Positions 26,241-34,081 of a stretch of DNA of 64,000 nt are shown here, one piece after another (position 1 is the first letter of the stretch; each line of letters starts with the position of its first letter). The position numbers were made by a program, and so were the translations under genes. The DNA lies in the NCBI RefSeq assembly GCF_018413465.1, contig NZ_JAHCDK010000006.1:101501-165500 (forward strand), written 5' to 3'. This DNA is from Flavobacterium sp. CYK-55 (GTDB lineage: Bacteria; Bacteroidota; Bacteroidia; Flavobacteriales; Flavobacteriaceae). The notes under the pieces were generated by a model. It was not told the DNA's origin, did no database searches, and was given only the letters and a program-made list of their open reading frames with translations.

Positions 26241-27119
26241 ATGAAAGCATACGTTTTTCCGGGTCAAGGAGCCCAATTTACCGGAATGGGTAAAGATTTA
26301 TATGAAACCTCGCCATTGGCTAAAGAAATGTTTGAAAAAGCCAATGAAATATTGGGTTTTCGCATTACCGATATTATGTTTGAAGGCACAGCCGAAGAGC
26401 TCAAAGAAACCAAAGTAACCCAACCGGCCGTGTTTTTACACTCAGTGATTTTGGCCAAAACTTTAGACATTCAACCTGATATGGTAGCGGGTCACTCTTT
26501 GGGTGAGTTCTCAGCTTTGGTGGCCAACGGAGCGCTCTCGTTTGAAGACGGATTAAAATTGGTATCGCAACGTGCGATGGCCATGCAGAAAGCTTGTGAG
26601 ATTACCCCGAGCACCATGGCTGCGGTTTTGAATTTAGACGACAAAATAGTGGAAGACATTTGCGCCTCTATTGACGGTGTGGTGGTGGCTGCCAATTACA
26701 ACTGCCCGGGCCAATTGGTGATTTCCGGCGAATACAAAGCCGTAGAAGCCGCCTGTGAAAAACTCAAAGAAGCCGGTGCCAAACGCGCCTTGATTTTGCC
26801 TGTGGGCGGAGCTTTTCACTCACCGATGATGGAACCCGCGCGTGAAGAACTCGCAGCCGCCATTGAAGCTACTACTTTTAATACACCTAGCTGTCCGGTA
26901 TATCAAAACGTTACGGCTAGTGCGGTTTCTGATGCGGCTGAGATCAAAAAGAATTTGATTATTCAATTGACTGCTCCGGTGAGATGGACCCAATCAGTAC
27001 AGCAAATGATTCAAGACGGAGCAACGAGTTTTACTGAAGTTGGCCCAGGAAAAGTTTTGGTAGGTTTGATCAATAAAATTGACAAAGAAGCTCAGACCAT
27101 TTCGGCATCTTTAAATTAG
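26241..27119 (+). CDS. fabD: malonyl-CoA:ACP transacylase
   Basis: A 292-residue cytosolic enzyme that loads malonyl groups onto acyl carrier protein for fatty acid synthesis. The start reads MKAYVFPGQGAQFTGMGKDL, the catalytic Ser lies in VAGHSLGEFSAL (near residue 89), and the catalytic His in VGGAFHSPMM. QKACEITPSTMAAVLNL is also typical. ATG 26241 gives the conserved N-terminus; the frame runs eight codons further up without conserved sequence. No other fab genes are adjacent. It shares a terminator with the convergent galE. Confidence 0.93.
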   Translation: MKAYVFPGQGAQFTGMGKDLYETSPLAKEMFEKANEILGFRITDIMFEGTAEELKETKVTQPAVFLHSVILAKTLDIQPDMVAGHSLGEFSALVANGALSFEDGLKLVSQRAMAMQKACEITPSTMAAVLNLDDKIVEDICASIDGVVVAANYNCPGQLVISGEYKAVEAACEKLKEAGAKRALILPVGGAFHSPMMEPAREELAAAIEATTFNTPSCPVYQNVTASAVSDAAEIKKNLIIQLTAPVRWTQSVQQMIQDGATSFTEVGPGKVLVGLINKIDKEAQTISASLN

Positions 27120-27256
27120 AATTGTAAGATTTTAAGACTATAGGACGATAAGACTATATCTGATAAAATATGTAATAAAAAAATCCCGAACATCAATTCG
27201 GGATTTTTTTATTACAATCTTGCGGTCTTACTGTCTTAAAATCGTACAGTCAAGTT
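27120..27256. repeat. mirrored 8-nt periodic units around a shared terminator
   Basis: After the fabD stop come 8-mers ending in TAAGA or AGGA: TTGTAAGA (27122), TTTTAAGA, CTATAGGA, CGATAAGA. On the other strand, after the galE stop, comes the same kind of series (TTTTAAGA, CAGTAAGA, CCGCAAGA). GATTTTAAGAC at 27128-27138 is perfectly inverted at 27233-27243. Between them is a 20-bp hairpin (27171-27216) ending in A and T runs. Both converging genes therefore have the same tail of periodic 8-mers followed by a hairpin. Confidence 0.65.
27171..27216. terminator. bidirectional terminator between fabD and galE
   Basis: ATCCCGAA (27183-27190) and TTCGGGAT (27197-27204) with loop CATCAA, extended by seven A/T pairs and GTAAT/ATTAC to a 20-bp stem. 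It works for both converging genes. Confidence 0.85.
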
Positions 27257-28270
27257 TTAAGATCTTATCTTCTGTTCCCATTTCCAGGCATAGGTCAAAG
27301 CATCTTCAAGGGTTGATTGCGCTTTCCAGCCCAATACCTGATTGGCTTTATCGGTGCTGGCATAAGCCGAGATGATATCGCCTTCGCGACGGCCTACAAT
27401 TTTATACGGTAATTTTTGTCCGCTGACTTTTTCAAATGTTTGAATCACTTCAAGTACTGAGCTTCCGGTGCCGGTGCCTAAGTTGAATACTTCAACTTTT
27501 TCAAGATTCTTTTGGGCCAACAATCTTTGCAAGGCTACCACGTGTGCTTTGGCCAAATCAACTACATGGATGTAGTCGCGAATGCAGGTTCCGTCAGGCG
27601 TTGGGTAATCATCGCCATAAACTGATAATTGTTCGCGCAAGCCAATACCGGTTTGGGTAATATACGGAATGAGGTTTTGCGGAACACCAATAGGCAATTC
27701 TCCAATATGCGCCGTTGGATGGGCTCCGATTGGGTTGAAATATCGCAACAGAATTGAGTTGATGTTGCTTACCTTGCAAACCTCGTTGATGATTTCCTCG
27801 CCAATTTGTTTGGTATTACCGTAGGGAGAAACCGCCGGTTTTACCGAAGCGTCTTCGGTAATAGGCATTTTGTCGGCCTCGCCATATACGGTACAAGACG
27901 AGCTAAAAATAAAATGCGCTTCGGGCTTTTGCTGTAATTCTTGCAAAATATACACCAAGGTGTTGATGTTGTTTTCATAGTACAACAAAGGATTCTCAAC
28001 ACTTTCGCCTACGGCTTTTGAAGCGGCAAAATGAATGACTCCTGAGATGTCTGCATGTCTTTTGAAAAAATCTTGAACGGCCGGTTTGTCGCGCAAATCC
28101 ATTTTTTCAAAAATTGGGGTTTTACCTGTAATGGCTACGATTCCTTTTAATACGTCTTGAGATGAGTTGGATAGGTTGTCAATAATCACCACCTCAAAAC
28201 CTTCATTTTGAAGCTCGACTACGGTGTGAGAACCAATAAAACCTAATCCTCCGGTTACTAATACTTTCAT
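27257..28270 (-). CDS. galE: UDP-glucose 4-epimerase
   Basis: A 337-residue short-chain dehydrogenase/reductase-fold enzyme interconverting UDP-glucose and UDP-galactose, feeding galactose use and surface polysaccharide synthesis. The NAD site is VTGGLGFIGSHTVVEL at the N-terminus. The catalytic Ser/Thr and Tyr-Lys lie in SSSCTVYGEA and SPYGNTKQIGEE. RYFNPIGAHPTAHIGE and NLGTGTGSSVLEVI are GalE signatures. Length is normal. It lies next to a DegT-type sugar aminotransferase on the same strand, separated by repeat sequences. Confidence 0.93.
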   Translation of the reverse strand: MKVLVTGGLGFIGSHTVVELQNEGFEVVIIDNLSNSSQDVLKGIVAITGKTPIFEKMDLRDKPAVQDFFKRHADISGVIHFAASKAVGESVENPLLYYENNINTLVYILQELQQKPEAHFIFSSSCTVYGEADKMPITEDASVKPAVSPYGNTKQIGEEIINEVCKVSNINSILLRYFNPIGAHPTAHIGELPIGVPQNLIPYITQTGIGLREQLSVYGDDYPTPDGTCIRDYIHVVDLAKAHVVALQRLLAQKNLEKVEVFNLGTGTGSSVLEVIQTFEKVSGQKLPYKIVGRREGDIISAYASTDKANQVLGWKAQSTLEDALTYAWKWEQKIRS

Positions 28271-28303
28271 TTTGTTCTGTTTTGTTGTTGATGTTGGATG
28301 CCC

Positions 28304-28400
28304 TAGCCCTGATCATTTAGCTTCGCTCAGTTCGGCCTTGCCTCGAGTGATATTAAGAGGAGGAAGTCCGGTGGACTTCAGGTACTGTCCCTTTTTTGAT
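28304..28400. repeat. partial repeat C1 with a perfect hairpin
   Basis: Starts with TAGCCCTGATC, the same end motif as the neighbouring copy C, but the rest differs. It contains a perfect hairpin, GAAGTCC-GGT-GGACTTC, at 28363-28379. There is no coding potential. It is possibly a decayed or composite copy. Confidence 0.4.
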
Positions 28401-28433
28401 TTGAATTAAAATATTAAACTTTACGAAAAGCTC

Positions 28434-28517
28434 TAGCCCTGATAGTAGTGGAAATCCTTTTGCGGCGGTGTTCGCCGTGAAAGATTGCAACGGATAGCAG
28501 GTTCTTGGCTTCTAAAA
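28434..28517 (-). repeat. 3'-end structured repeat element, copy C (after the DegT gene)
   Basis: Read on the minus strand from the DegT stop: TAA, TTTT, AGAAGC, then CCTGCTATCC, an 11-bp hairpin (arms 28457-28467 and 28473-28483, loop GTGTT) and the closing ATCAGGGCTA. Order and polarity are the same as in copies A and B; ATCC/GGAT near the arms can also pair. Confidence 0.6.
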
Positions 28518-29648
28518 TTATTTCAAAAATTCAAGTACGCTGTCGGTAATGAATTTGATTTGTTCGTCGTCAAGTTCGGTGTGCATAGGCAATGAAATGA
28601 CTTCTTGAACCAATTGGTTGGTCACCGGAAAATCGGCTTCATGGTAGCGCGCATCGAGATAGGCTTTTTGGCTGTGCAACGGAATCGGGTAATAAATGGC
28701 ACACGGAATGCCTTTGTCAAGCAAATGCTTCATCAAGCCATCGCGGTTGGCGTTGACAATGCGCAAAGTATATTGGTGAAATACGTGGCAATCGCATTGC
28801 TCGCAAATGGTTGGCGCAATAATGTTGGGGTGCCCGCCCAAAGCTGCCGTATATTTACGAGCGGCTGTTTGACGCGCTTGGTTGTAGGTGTCTAAAAGCG
28901 GTAATTTGGCATTGAGCACTGCGGCCTGAATACTGTCCAAACGCGAGTTGACACCCACTACATCGTGGTGGTAACGCACATACATGCCGTGGTTGACAAT
29001 GCCTCTGAGCGTGTGCGCGAGGTCATCATCGTTGGTAAAAATAGCACCGCCATCGCCATAGCAACCAAGGTTTTTAGACGGAAAGAACGAAGTGGCCCCT
29101 ACGTGACCAATGGTTCCGGCTTTCTTTTTGGTTCCGTCTGAAAATTTACAGTTGGCACCAATGGCTTGTGCGTTGTCTTCAATGACGTATAAATTGTGCT
29201 CACGGGCGATTTGCATGATGGCTTCCATATTGGCCGCGCGTCCAAACAAATGCACCGGTACGATGGCTTTGGTTTTGGGGGTGATGGCTTTTTTGATGGC
29301 CTCAATCGAGATGTTCATATTGACCATATCTACATCAACCAAAACCGGTGTGAGTTGCAACAGCGCAATGACTTCAACGGTAGCGGCAAAGGTAAAATCA
29401 GCCGTGATGACTTCATCGCCGGGCTGTAACCCCAGACCCATCATGGCGATTTGCAAAGCATCGGTTCCGTTGGCACACGGAATGACGTGTTTGACCCCGA
29501 GGTAATCTTCAAGGTTTTTCTGAAAACTGTGCACTTGCGGTCCGTTGATGTATGCAGTGTTATCTAAAACTTCTTGAATAGAAGCATTGACGGTAGTAGC
29601 AATTTTATCGTATTGACTTTTGAGGTCAACCATTTGAATTTTTTTCAT
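28518..29648 (-). CDS. DegT/DnrJ/EryC1/StrS-family PLP-dependent aminotransferase
   Basis: A 376-residue sugar aminotransferase that makes aminosugars from UDP- or dTDP-keto sugars. The PLP lysine is in SFFPSKNLGCYGDGGAIFTN. The N-terminus MVDLKSQYDKI and ANGTDALQIAMMGLGLQPGD, plus VIEDNAQAIGA, are family signatures. The start may be the ATG at 29648 or the one five codons later. The product (amino sugar for O-antigen or exopolysaccharide) cannot be specified; nearby galE fits surface sugar synthesis. Confidence 0.9.
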   Translation of the reverse strand: MKKIQMVDLKSQYDKIATTVNASIQEVLDNTAYINGPQVHSFQKNLEDYLGVKHVIPCANGTDALQIAMMGLGLQPGDEVITADFTFAATVEVIALLQLTPVLVDVDMVNMNISIEAIKKAITPKTKAIVPVHLFGRAANMEAIMQIAREHNLYVIEDNAQAIGANCKFSDGTKKKAGTIGHVGATSFFPSKNLGCYGDGGAIFTNDDDLAHTLRGIVNHGMYVRYHHDVVGVNSRLDSIQAAVLNAKLPLLDTYNQARQTAARKYTAALGGHPNIIAPTICEQCDCHVFHQYTLRIVNANRDGLMKHLLDKGIPCAIYYPIPLHSQKAYLDARYHEADFPVTNQLVQEVISLPMHTELDDEQIKFITDSVLEFLK

Positions 29649-29670
29649 TTGGGCGTGAATTTTATCGGGA

Positions 29671-29678
29671 CAAAATTA
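29671..29678 (-). promoter_or_regulatory. promoter -7 element of the DegT gene
   Basis: TAATTTTG on the minus strand matches TAnnTTTG, 22 nt before the start codon. Confidence 0.55.
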
Positions 29679-29746
29679 GCAATTTAATGAAGTAAACCAT
29701 AAAAATTCTATAAAGTGATGTATTTTAGCGACACAATTCACAGCTG

Positions 29747-30985
29747 ATGTTTGTACTGTATAATTTGGTGGTTTTCTTGGCAGATTTTGCCCTGCATTTT
29801 CTGGCTATGCTGAGCCCTAAAATGAAGTTGTTTGTGGCCGGCAGAAAAGACGTTTTTGAAAAACTCTCAGCGGCCATCAAGCCCACCGATCGGACGCTTT
29901 GGTTTCATGCCGCCTCCTTGGGCGAATACGAACAAGGTTTGCCGGTGATGGAGCAGATGCGCGTAAAATTTCCGAATCATAAAATTATTTTGACTTTTTT
30001 TTCGCCTTCAGGTTATGAGGTTCGAAAAAACAATACTATGGCCGATGTGACTTTGTATTTGCCTTTGGATTCAGCATCAAACGCACAACGATTTATAAGT
30101 TTGGCGCATCCGGAATTGGTGTTTTTTATTAAATATGAATACTGGCCGAACTATTTAAAAGAGCTCCAAAGACAAAACATCAGAACGTTTTTGATTTCGG
30201 GTATTTTTAGAGAAAACCAATTGTTCTTTAAATGGTATGGCGGGTTTTACCGAAACGCTTTGGCCAGCTTTGAGCATTTTTTTGTACAGAATACTACTTC
30301 AGAAAAACTTTTGCATCGTCTGGGGAAAACCAATGTAAGCTTGTCGGGCGATACGCGTTTTGATCGTGTAGCAGCTATTTTAGAAAAAGACAATCATTTG
30401 CCTTTTATTGACGAATTTAAAAACAATACGCTGACCTTAGTAGTGGGCAGCAGCTGGCCCAAAGATGAAGAAATACTCGTGGATTTTATCAATCATACCT
30501 CCGAAAAAGTAAAATTCATCATTGCGCCGCACAACATCAAGGCCGAACAAATTGATGCGTTGCAAAAGGCCATCACTAAAAAGACGGTGTTGTTTTCAGA
30601 AAAAGAAAATACAACTCTTGCAGACAAAGATGTTTTTATTATTGACACCATAGGCATTTTGACCAAAATATACAGTGCCGGCGACGTGGCTTATGTGGGT
30701 GGCGGCTTTGGAAATCCGGGGGTACACAATGTTTTAGAACCGGCTACTTTTGGCCTTCCGATTTTGATTGGCCCGAATTACAGTCATTTTGCCGAGGCTA
30801 CAGAACTCGTGGCGCGTGGCGGATGCTTGCCCATTGAAAACACAGATCAACTCAAAGAACTGCTTGAAAAATTAATTCAAGACAAAAACTACCGACGCGC
30901 TGTAGGACAAATTTGCGCTAGCTTTGTACAGCAAAATACCGGAGCCACGCGTAACATTTTAAGCTATTTTGACACTCAAAACTGA
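29747..30985 (+). CDS. kdtA: 3-deoxy-D-manno-octulosonic acid transferase
   Basis: A 412-residue inner-membrane-anchored glycosyltransferase (GT30) that adds Kdo to lipid A precursor. It has a short N-terminal membrane segment (MFVLYNLVVFLADFALHFLA), then LWFHAASLGEYEQGLPVMEQ, the ILTFFSPSGYEVRK segment, FFIKYEYWPNYLKEL and the C-terminal GGFGNPGVHNVLEPATFGLP nucleotide-sugar motif. Length is typical. It shows the cell makes Kdo-containing LPS. Confidence 0.93.
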   Translation: MFVLYNLVVFLADFALHFLAMLSPKMKLFVAGRKDVFEKLSAAIKPTDRTLWFHAASLGEYEQGLPVMEQMRVKFPNHKIILTFFSPSGYEVRKNNTMADVTLYLPLDSASNAQRFISLAHPELVFFIKYEYWPNYLKELQRQNIRTFLISGIFRENQLFFKWYGGFYRNALASFEHFFVQNTTSEKLLHRLGKTNVSLSGDTRFDRVAAILEKDNHLPFIDEFKNNTLTLVVGSSWPKDEEILVDFINHTSEKVKFIIAPHNIKAEQIDALQKAITKKTVLFSEKENTTLADKDVFIIDTIGILTKIYSAGDVAYVGGGFGNPGVHNVLEPATFGLPILIGPNYSHFAEATELVARGGCLPIENTDQLKELLEKLIQDKNYRRAVGQICASFVQQNTGATRNILSYFDTQN

Positions 30986-31016
30986 TTCAAACATAATTCA
31001 AACTAAACCATCACTC

Positions 31017-33212
31017 ATGAAATTTTTAAGATTACTTCTTATTCTTTTTATCGTTCCTGTGCAAGCACAACAAGGCGGCATGTGGATTCCTTCATTATTA
31101 AAAGGAATGAACGAAACCGAAATGAAAAACCTAGGTATGAAAATGTCGGCCGAGGATATTTACAGCGTTAATCACTCGAGTTTAAAAGATGCCGTTCCGC
31201 ATTTTAACGGAGGTTGTACCTCTGAGGTGATTTCGCCCAAAGGCTTGATCCTAACCAATCACCACTGTGGTTATGATGCCATTCAGAGTCATTCATCGGT
31301 AGACCACGATTATTTGACCGATGGTTTTTGGGCTTATAAAATGCAAGACGAATTGCCCAATCAAGATTTAGAGGTGACTTTTATTGTGAAAATTGAAGAT
31401 GTGACCACAAAAGTTTTAGAGGGAACAGCCGGTTTGTCCTCTGAAGCCGATAAGCAAAAGAAAATACAAGAAAACATAGCCAACCTGAACAAAACTTTGC
31501 CGAAAGAAAGTTGGCAAGAAAACAAGATCAGAACGTTTTATGAGGGCAACCAGTATATGTTGTTTGTGACTGAAACCTATAAAGATGTTCGTTTGGTAGG
31601 CGCTCCGCCATCATCAATTGGTAAATTCGGATCAGACACAGACAATTGGGTGTGGCCACGTCATACGGGGGATTTTTCGTTGTTTAGAATTTATGCCGAC
31701 AAAAACAACCGCCCGGCAGCCTATTCAAAAGACAATGTACCGTATGTGCCGAAACACTTTTTACCGGTTTCATTAGACGGTGTAGCCGAAGACGATTTTA
31801 CGATGGTGTTTGGTTATCCGGGCAGAACCAGCGAGTATTTGCCGGCGGTGGCCATAGAGCAAATTGTCAACGAACTCAATCCGGCCAAAATTGAAGTGCG
31901 CGACAAAGCACTCAAAGTGCAAGACGGATTTATGCGCAAAGACAATGCGATTAAAATTCAATACGCCTCAAAATATGCAGGCATTGCTAATTACTGGAAA
32001 AAATGGATTGGTGAAACGCAAGGTTTGAAAAAATCGAACGCTGTGGCTGTGAAAAAGAAGCAAGAAGCTGAGTTTATGGTCAAAGTAGCCCAAGCGGGCA
32101 AACAGGCTGAATACGGAAATTTATTGGCCGATTTTGAAAAGTATTACAAAGAAATAGCTCCGTATAGCTTGAGCCGTGACTATTTTGTTGAAGTGGTTTT
32201 GCGCAATACTGATTTGACCAATGTGGCCTATAAAATGTATCAGTTAGAGCAAATACTCAATACCAAAGGCGAGCAAGCTTTTAACGACCGAAAAACGAAT
32301 CTCATTAATGGTTTGGGTGAATTTTACAAAGATTTTAATGCAGCTGTAGATGAAAAAGTGTTTGAACAACTCATTGATTTATATGCTAAGAAATCGCCTA
32401 AAGAGTATTTGCCTGCCGGCTTGTTGAACATCAATGCTAAATCGTTGACCGCTGAAGTATACGGACAATCGGATTTGACCGACTTTAGACGTGTGCAAGA
32501 AATGCTCTCAGGCGATTCAAAAACGGTGTTGTCAAAGTTGAATGCCGACCGTGCCTATCAGTTGGTAAAAGAAATGGCTGATCAATATACCAAAGTGGTG
32601 GCTCCGAAGTATGAAGAAATCAACCTTAAAATTGGTGCGCTCCAGCGAACCTATATGAAAGGTATTTTAGAACTCAACCCAGGCGCGCGTATTTTTCCGG
32701 ATGCCAACAGCACCTTGCGTGTGACCTACGGAAAAGTAAAAGGATACGAACCTAAAGATGCAACCATCTACAAACCATTTACTTATTTAGAGGGGGTAAT
32801 GGAAAAATATGTACCTGGTGATTATGAGTTTGATGTGCCCAAAAAACTTATCGAACTCTACAACAATAAAGATTATGGCCAATATGGTGTAAACGGTAAA
32901 ATGCCGGTCTGTTTTATCGGAACCAATCACACTACCGGAGGAAATTCAGGAAGCCCGGCCATAGATGCTCAAGGAAACCTGATTGGTTTAAACTTTGACC
33001 GCGTTTGGGAAGGCACGATGAGCGACTTATATTATGACCCTGCCATTTGTAGAAACGTCATGGTAGATGCCCGTTATGTTTTGTTCATCATGGACAAGTT
33101 TGCAGGGGCCAAAAACCTCATTGACGAGCTCAAAATCGTGCATCCGAAAGGAAACAAGCCGTATTACAAATCAAGATTTAAACACAAAAAGAGAAAAATA
33201 AAAAGACAATAG
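31017..33212 (+). CDS. S46-family dipeptidyl-peptidase (DPP11-like)
   Basis: A 731-residue periplasmic serine peptidase with signal peptide MKFLRLLLILFIVPVQAQ. The catalytic His is in LTNHHCGYDAIQSHSS and the Ser in TGGNSGSPAIDAQG. The Asp lies in the second block of the N-terminal half. In the studied S46 enzymes the residue after NFD separates DPP7 (Gly, hydrophobic P1) from DPP11 (Arg, acidic P1). Here the segment reads LNFDRVWEG, so Asp/Glu-specific DPP11 is favoured. The frame starts at 30969 inside kdtA; ATG 31017 was chosen because a signal peptide begins there. Confidence 0.88.
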   Translation: MKFLRLLLILFIVPVQAQQGGMWIPSLLKGMNETEMKNLGMKMSAEDIYSVNHSSLKDAVPHFNGGCTSEVISPKGLILTNHHCGYDAIQSHSSVDHDYLTDGFWAYKMQDELPNQDLEVTFIVKIEDVTTKVLEGTAGLSSEADKQKKIQENIANLNKTLPKESWQENKIRTFYEGNQYMLFVTETYKDVRLVGAPPSSIGKFGSDTDNWVWPRHTGDFSLFRIYADKNNRPAAYSKDNVPYVPKHFLPVSLDGVAEDDFTMVFGYPGRTSEYLPAVAIEQIVNELNPAKIEVRDKALKVQDGFMRKDNAIKIQYASKYAGIANYWKKWIGETQGLKKSNAVAVKKKQEAEFMVKVAQAGKQAEYGNLLADFEKYYKEIAPYSLSRDYFVEVVLRNTDLTNVAYKMYQLEQILNTKGEQAFNDRKTNLINGLGEFYKDFNAAVDEKVFEQLIDLYAKKSPKEYLPAGLLNINAKSLTAEVYGQSDLTDFRRVQEMLSGDSKTVLSKLNADRAYQLVKEMADQYTKVVAPKYEEINLKIGALQRTYMKGILELNPGARIFPDANSTLRVTYGKVKGYEPKDATIYKPFTYLEGVMEKYVPGDYEFDVPKKLIELYNNKDYGQYGVNGKMPVCFIGTNHTTGGNSGSPAIDAQGNLIGLNFDRVWEGTMSDLYYDPAICRNVMVDARYVLFIMDKFAGAKNLIDELKIVHPKGNKPYYKSRFKHKKRKIKRQ

Positions 33213-33369
33213 GCATGTTTTGTGATAAATATACAAGTAGTCGGCATGAAATTAAAGACAAAGTTGAATTTATCATTAAAATGCTCATCTTGTAATTTTT
33301 GGCACGATACTTGTAAATAAAAACAACGTTGCAATAGATTAAATTTTTAAAAAATTATTCGAAAAAACT

Positions 33370-33398
33370 TTTGCGTAATAAAAAATTTATATCTTTGC
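33370..33398 (+). promoter_or_regulatory. promoter of the small lipoprotein gene
   Basis: TTTG (33370-33373), 16 nt and TATCTTTGC (33390-33398) match the Bacteroidota -33/-7 form. The AT-rich upstream region suggests strong expression. Confidence 0.65.
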
Positions 33399-33435
33399 CT
33401 CGAATTAATAATTAACCTTTTATAATTTAAGTAAG

Positions 33436-33663
33436 ATGAAAAAAGTATTTTTAAGTTTAGCTGCTATCGCTGCATTGACTGTAGTATCTTGTAAACAAGC
33501 TGAAGCTCCTGCTGAAGAAGCTCCTGCAACTGAAGAAGTAGCTCCTGCTGTTGAGGAAGCTCCTGCTGCAACTGATACTGCTGCTGCTGCTGCTGAAGCT
33601 GCTCCTGCTGCTGACGCTGCTGCTGCTGAAGCTGCTCCTGCTGCTGAGCCTGCAAAAAAATAA
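33436..33663 (+). CDS. small Ala/Glu/Pro-rich lipoprotein
   Basis: A 75-residue predicted lipoprotein with signal MKKVFLSLAAIAALTVVSC (lipobox Cys19). The mature part is almost only Ala, Glu, Pro, Asp and Thr (repeats of EEAPA and AEAAPA) and ends in two lysines. The codons are mainly GCT and GAA, giving trinucleotide repeats prone to slippage. Its own promoter and terminator, and its codon bias, suggest high expression. Structural or surface-charge roles are possible; no family is recognised. Confidence 0.75.
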   Translation: MKKVFLSLAAIAALTVVSCKQAEAPAEEAPATEEVAPAVEEAPAATDTAAAAAEAAPAADAAAAEAAPAAEPAKK

Positions 33664-33686
33664 TTTAGAGTTTCTCTAAAAGATTT

Positions 33687-33713
33687 AAAACCACGCAATA
33701 GCGTGGTTTTTTT
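33687..33713 (+). terminator. terminator of the small lipoprotein gene
   Basis: AAAACCACGC (33687-33696), loop AATA, GCGTGGTTTT (33701-33710) and further T residues. Confidence 0.88.
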
Positions 33714-33742
33714 ATTGCTTTAATTTTAAAAAAATGCAAGCA

Positions 33743-33776
33743 TAAAAAAAGCCCGTAATTTTCATTACGGGCTTTT
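33743..33776 (-). terminator. terminator downstream of the tRNA pair
   Basis: On the minus strand AAAGCCCGTAAT and ATTACGGGCTTT pair and lead into a T run, directly after the tRNA-Leu 3' end. Confidence 0.85.
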
Positions 33777-33777
33777 G

Positions 33778-33863
33778 TACTCAGAGCGGGACTTGAACCC
33801 GCACGAACATTGCTGTTCACTGGATTTTAAGTCCAGCGTGTCTACCAATTTCACCATCCGAGC
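33778..33863 (-). tRNA. tRNA-Leu (anticodon TAA)
   Basis: An 86-nt class II tRNA with a long variable arm. The acceptor arm GCTCGGA pairs with TCTGAGT through two wobble pairs. The anticodon stem CTGGA/TCCAG holds loop CTTAAAA, giving anticodon TAA for Leu UUA codons. The T loop is GGGTTCAAGTCCC. CCA is not encoded. Confidence 0.93.
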
Positions 33864-33870
33864 AAACACT

Positions 33871-33946
33871 TGGAGCGAAAAACGGGGCTCGAACCCGCGA
33901 CCTCGACCTTGGCAAGGTCGCGCTCTACCAACTGAGCTATTTTCGC
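33871..33946 (-). tRNA. tRNA-Gly (anticodon GCC)
   Basis: A 76-nt tRNA including an encoded CCA end. The acceptor arm is GCGAAAA/TTTTCGC, the D loop contains AGCTCAGTTGGTAGAGC, the anticodon loop TTGCCAA gives anticodon GCC, and the T arm is CGGGTTCGAGCCCCG. It lies seven bases upstream of tRNA-Leu, so both are cut from one transcript. Confidence 0.94.
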
Positions 33947-34081
33947 ATTTTTTATTTAAAAGAGCAGCACTACTGTGTAATGCGAGGGCAAATTTAAAAC
34001 TTAAATTCTATTCTGCAAGCCTTTTGTATAAAAAAATTGCCTGTTTTTTTTAATTGATTGAATACGATTTTGTTAGGTGAT

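Noticed and set aside
33464..33655. Minus-strand open frame coding a Gln/Leu-rich low-complexity peptide
   Set aside because: It is the antisense shadow of the Ala/Glu/Pro lipoprotein's GCT/GAA repeats. It has no promoter and no family features.
33778..33946. Integration site of a genomic island at the tRNA genes
   Set aside because: No integrase gene or direct repeat of a tRNA 3' end was found on either side; mutS and housekeeping genes flank the pair.
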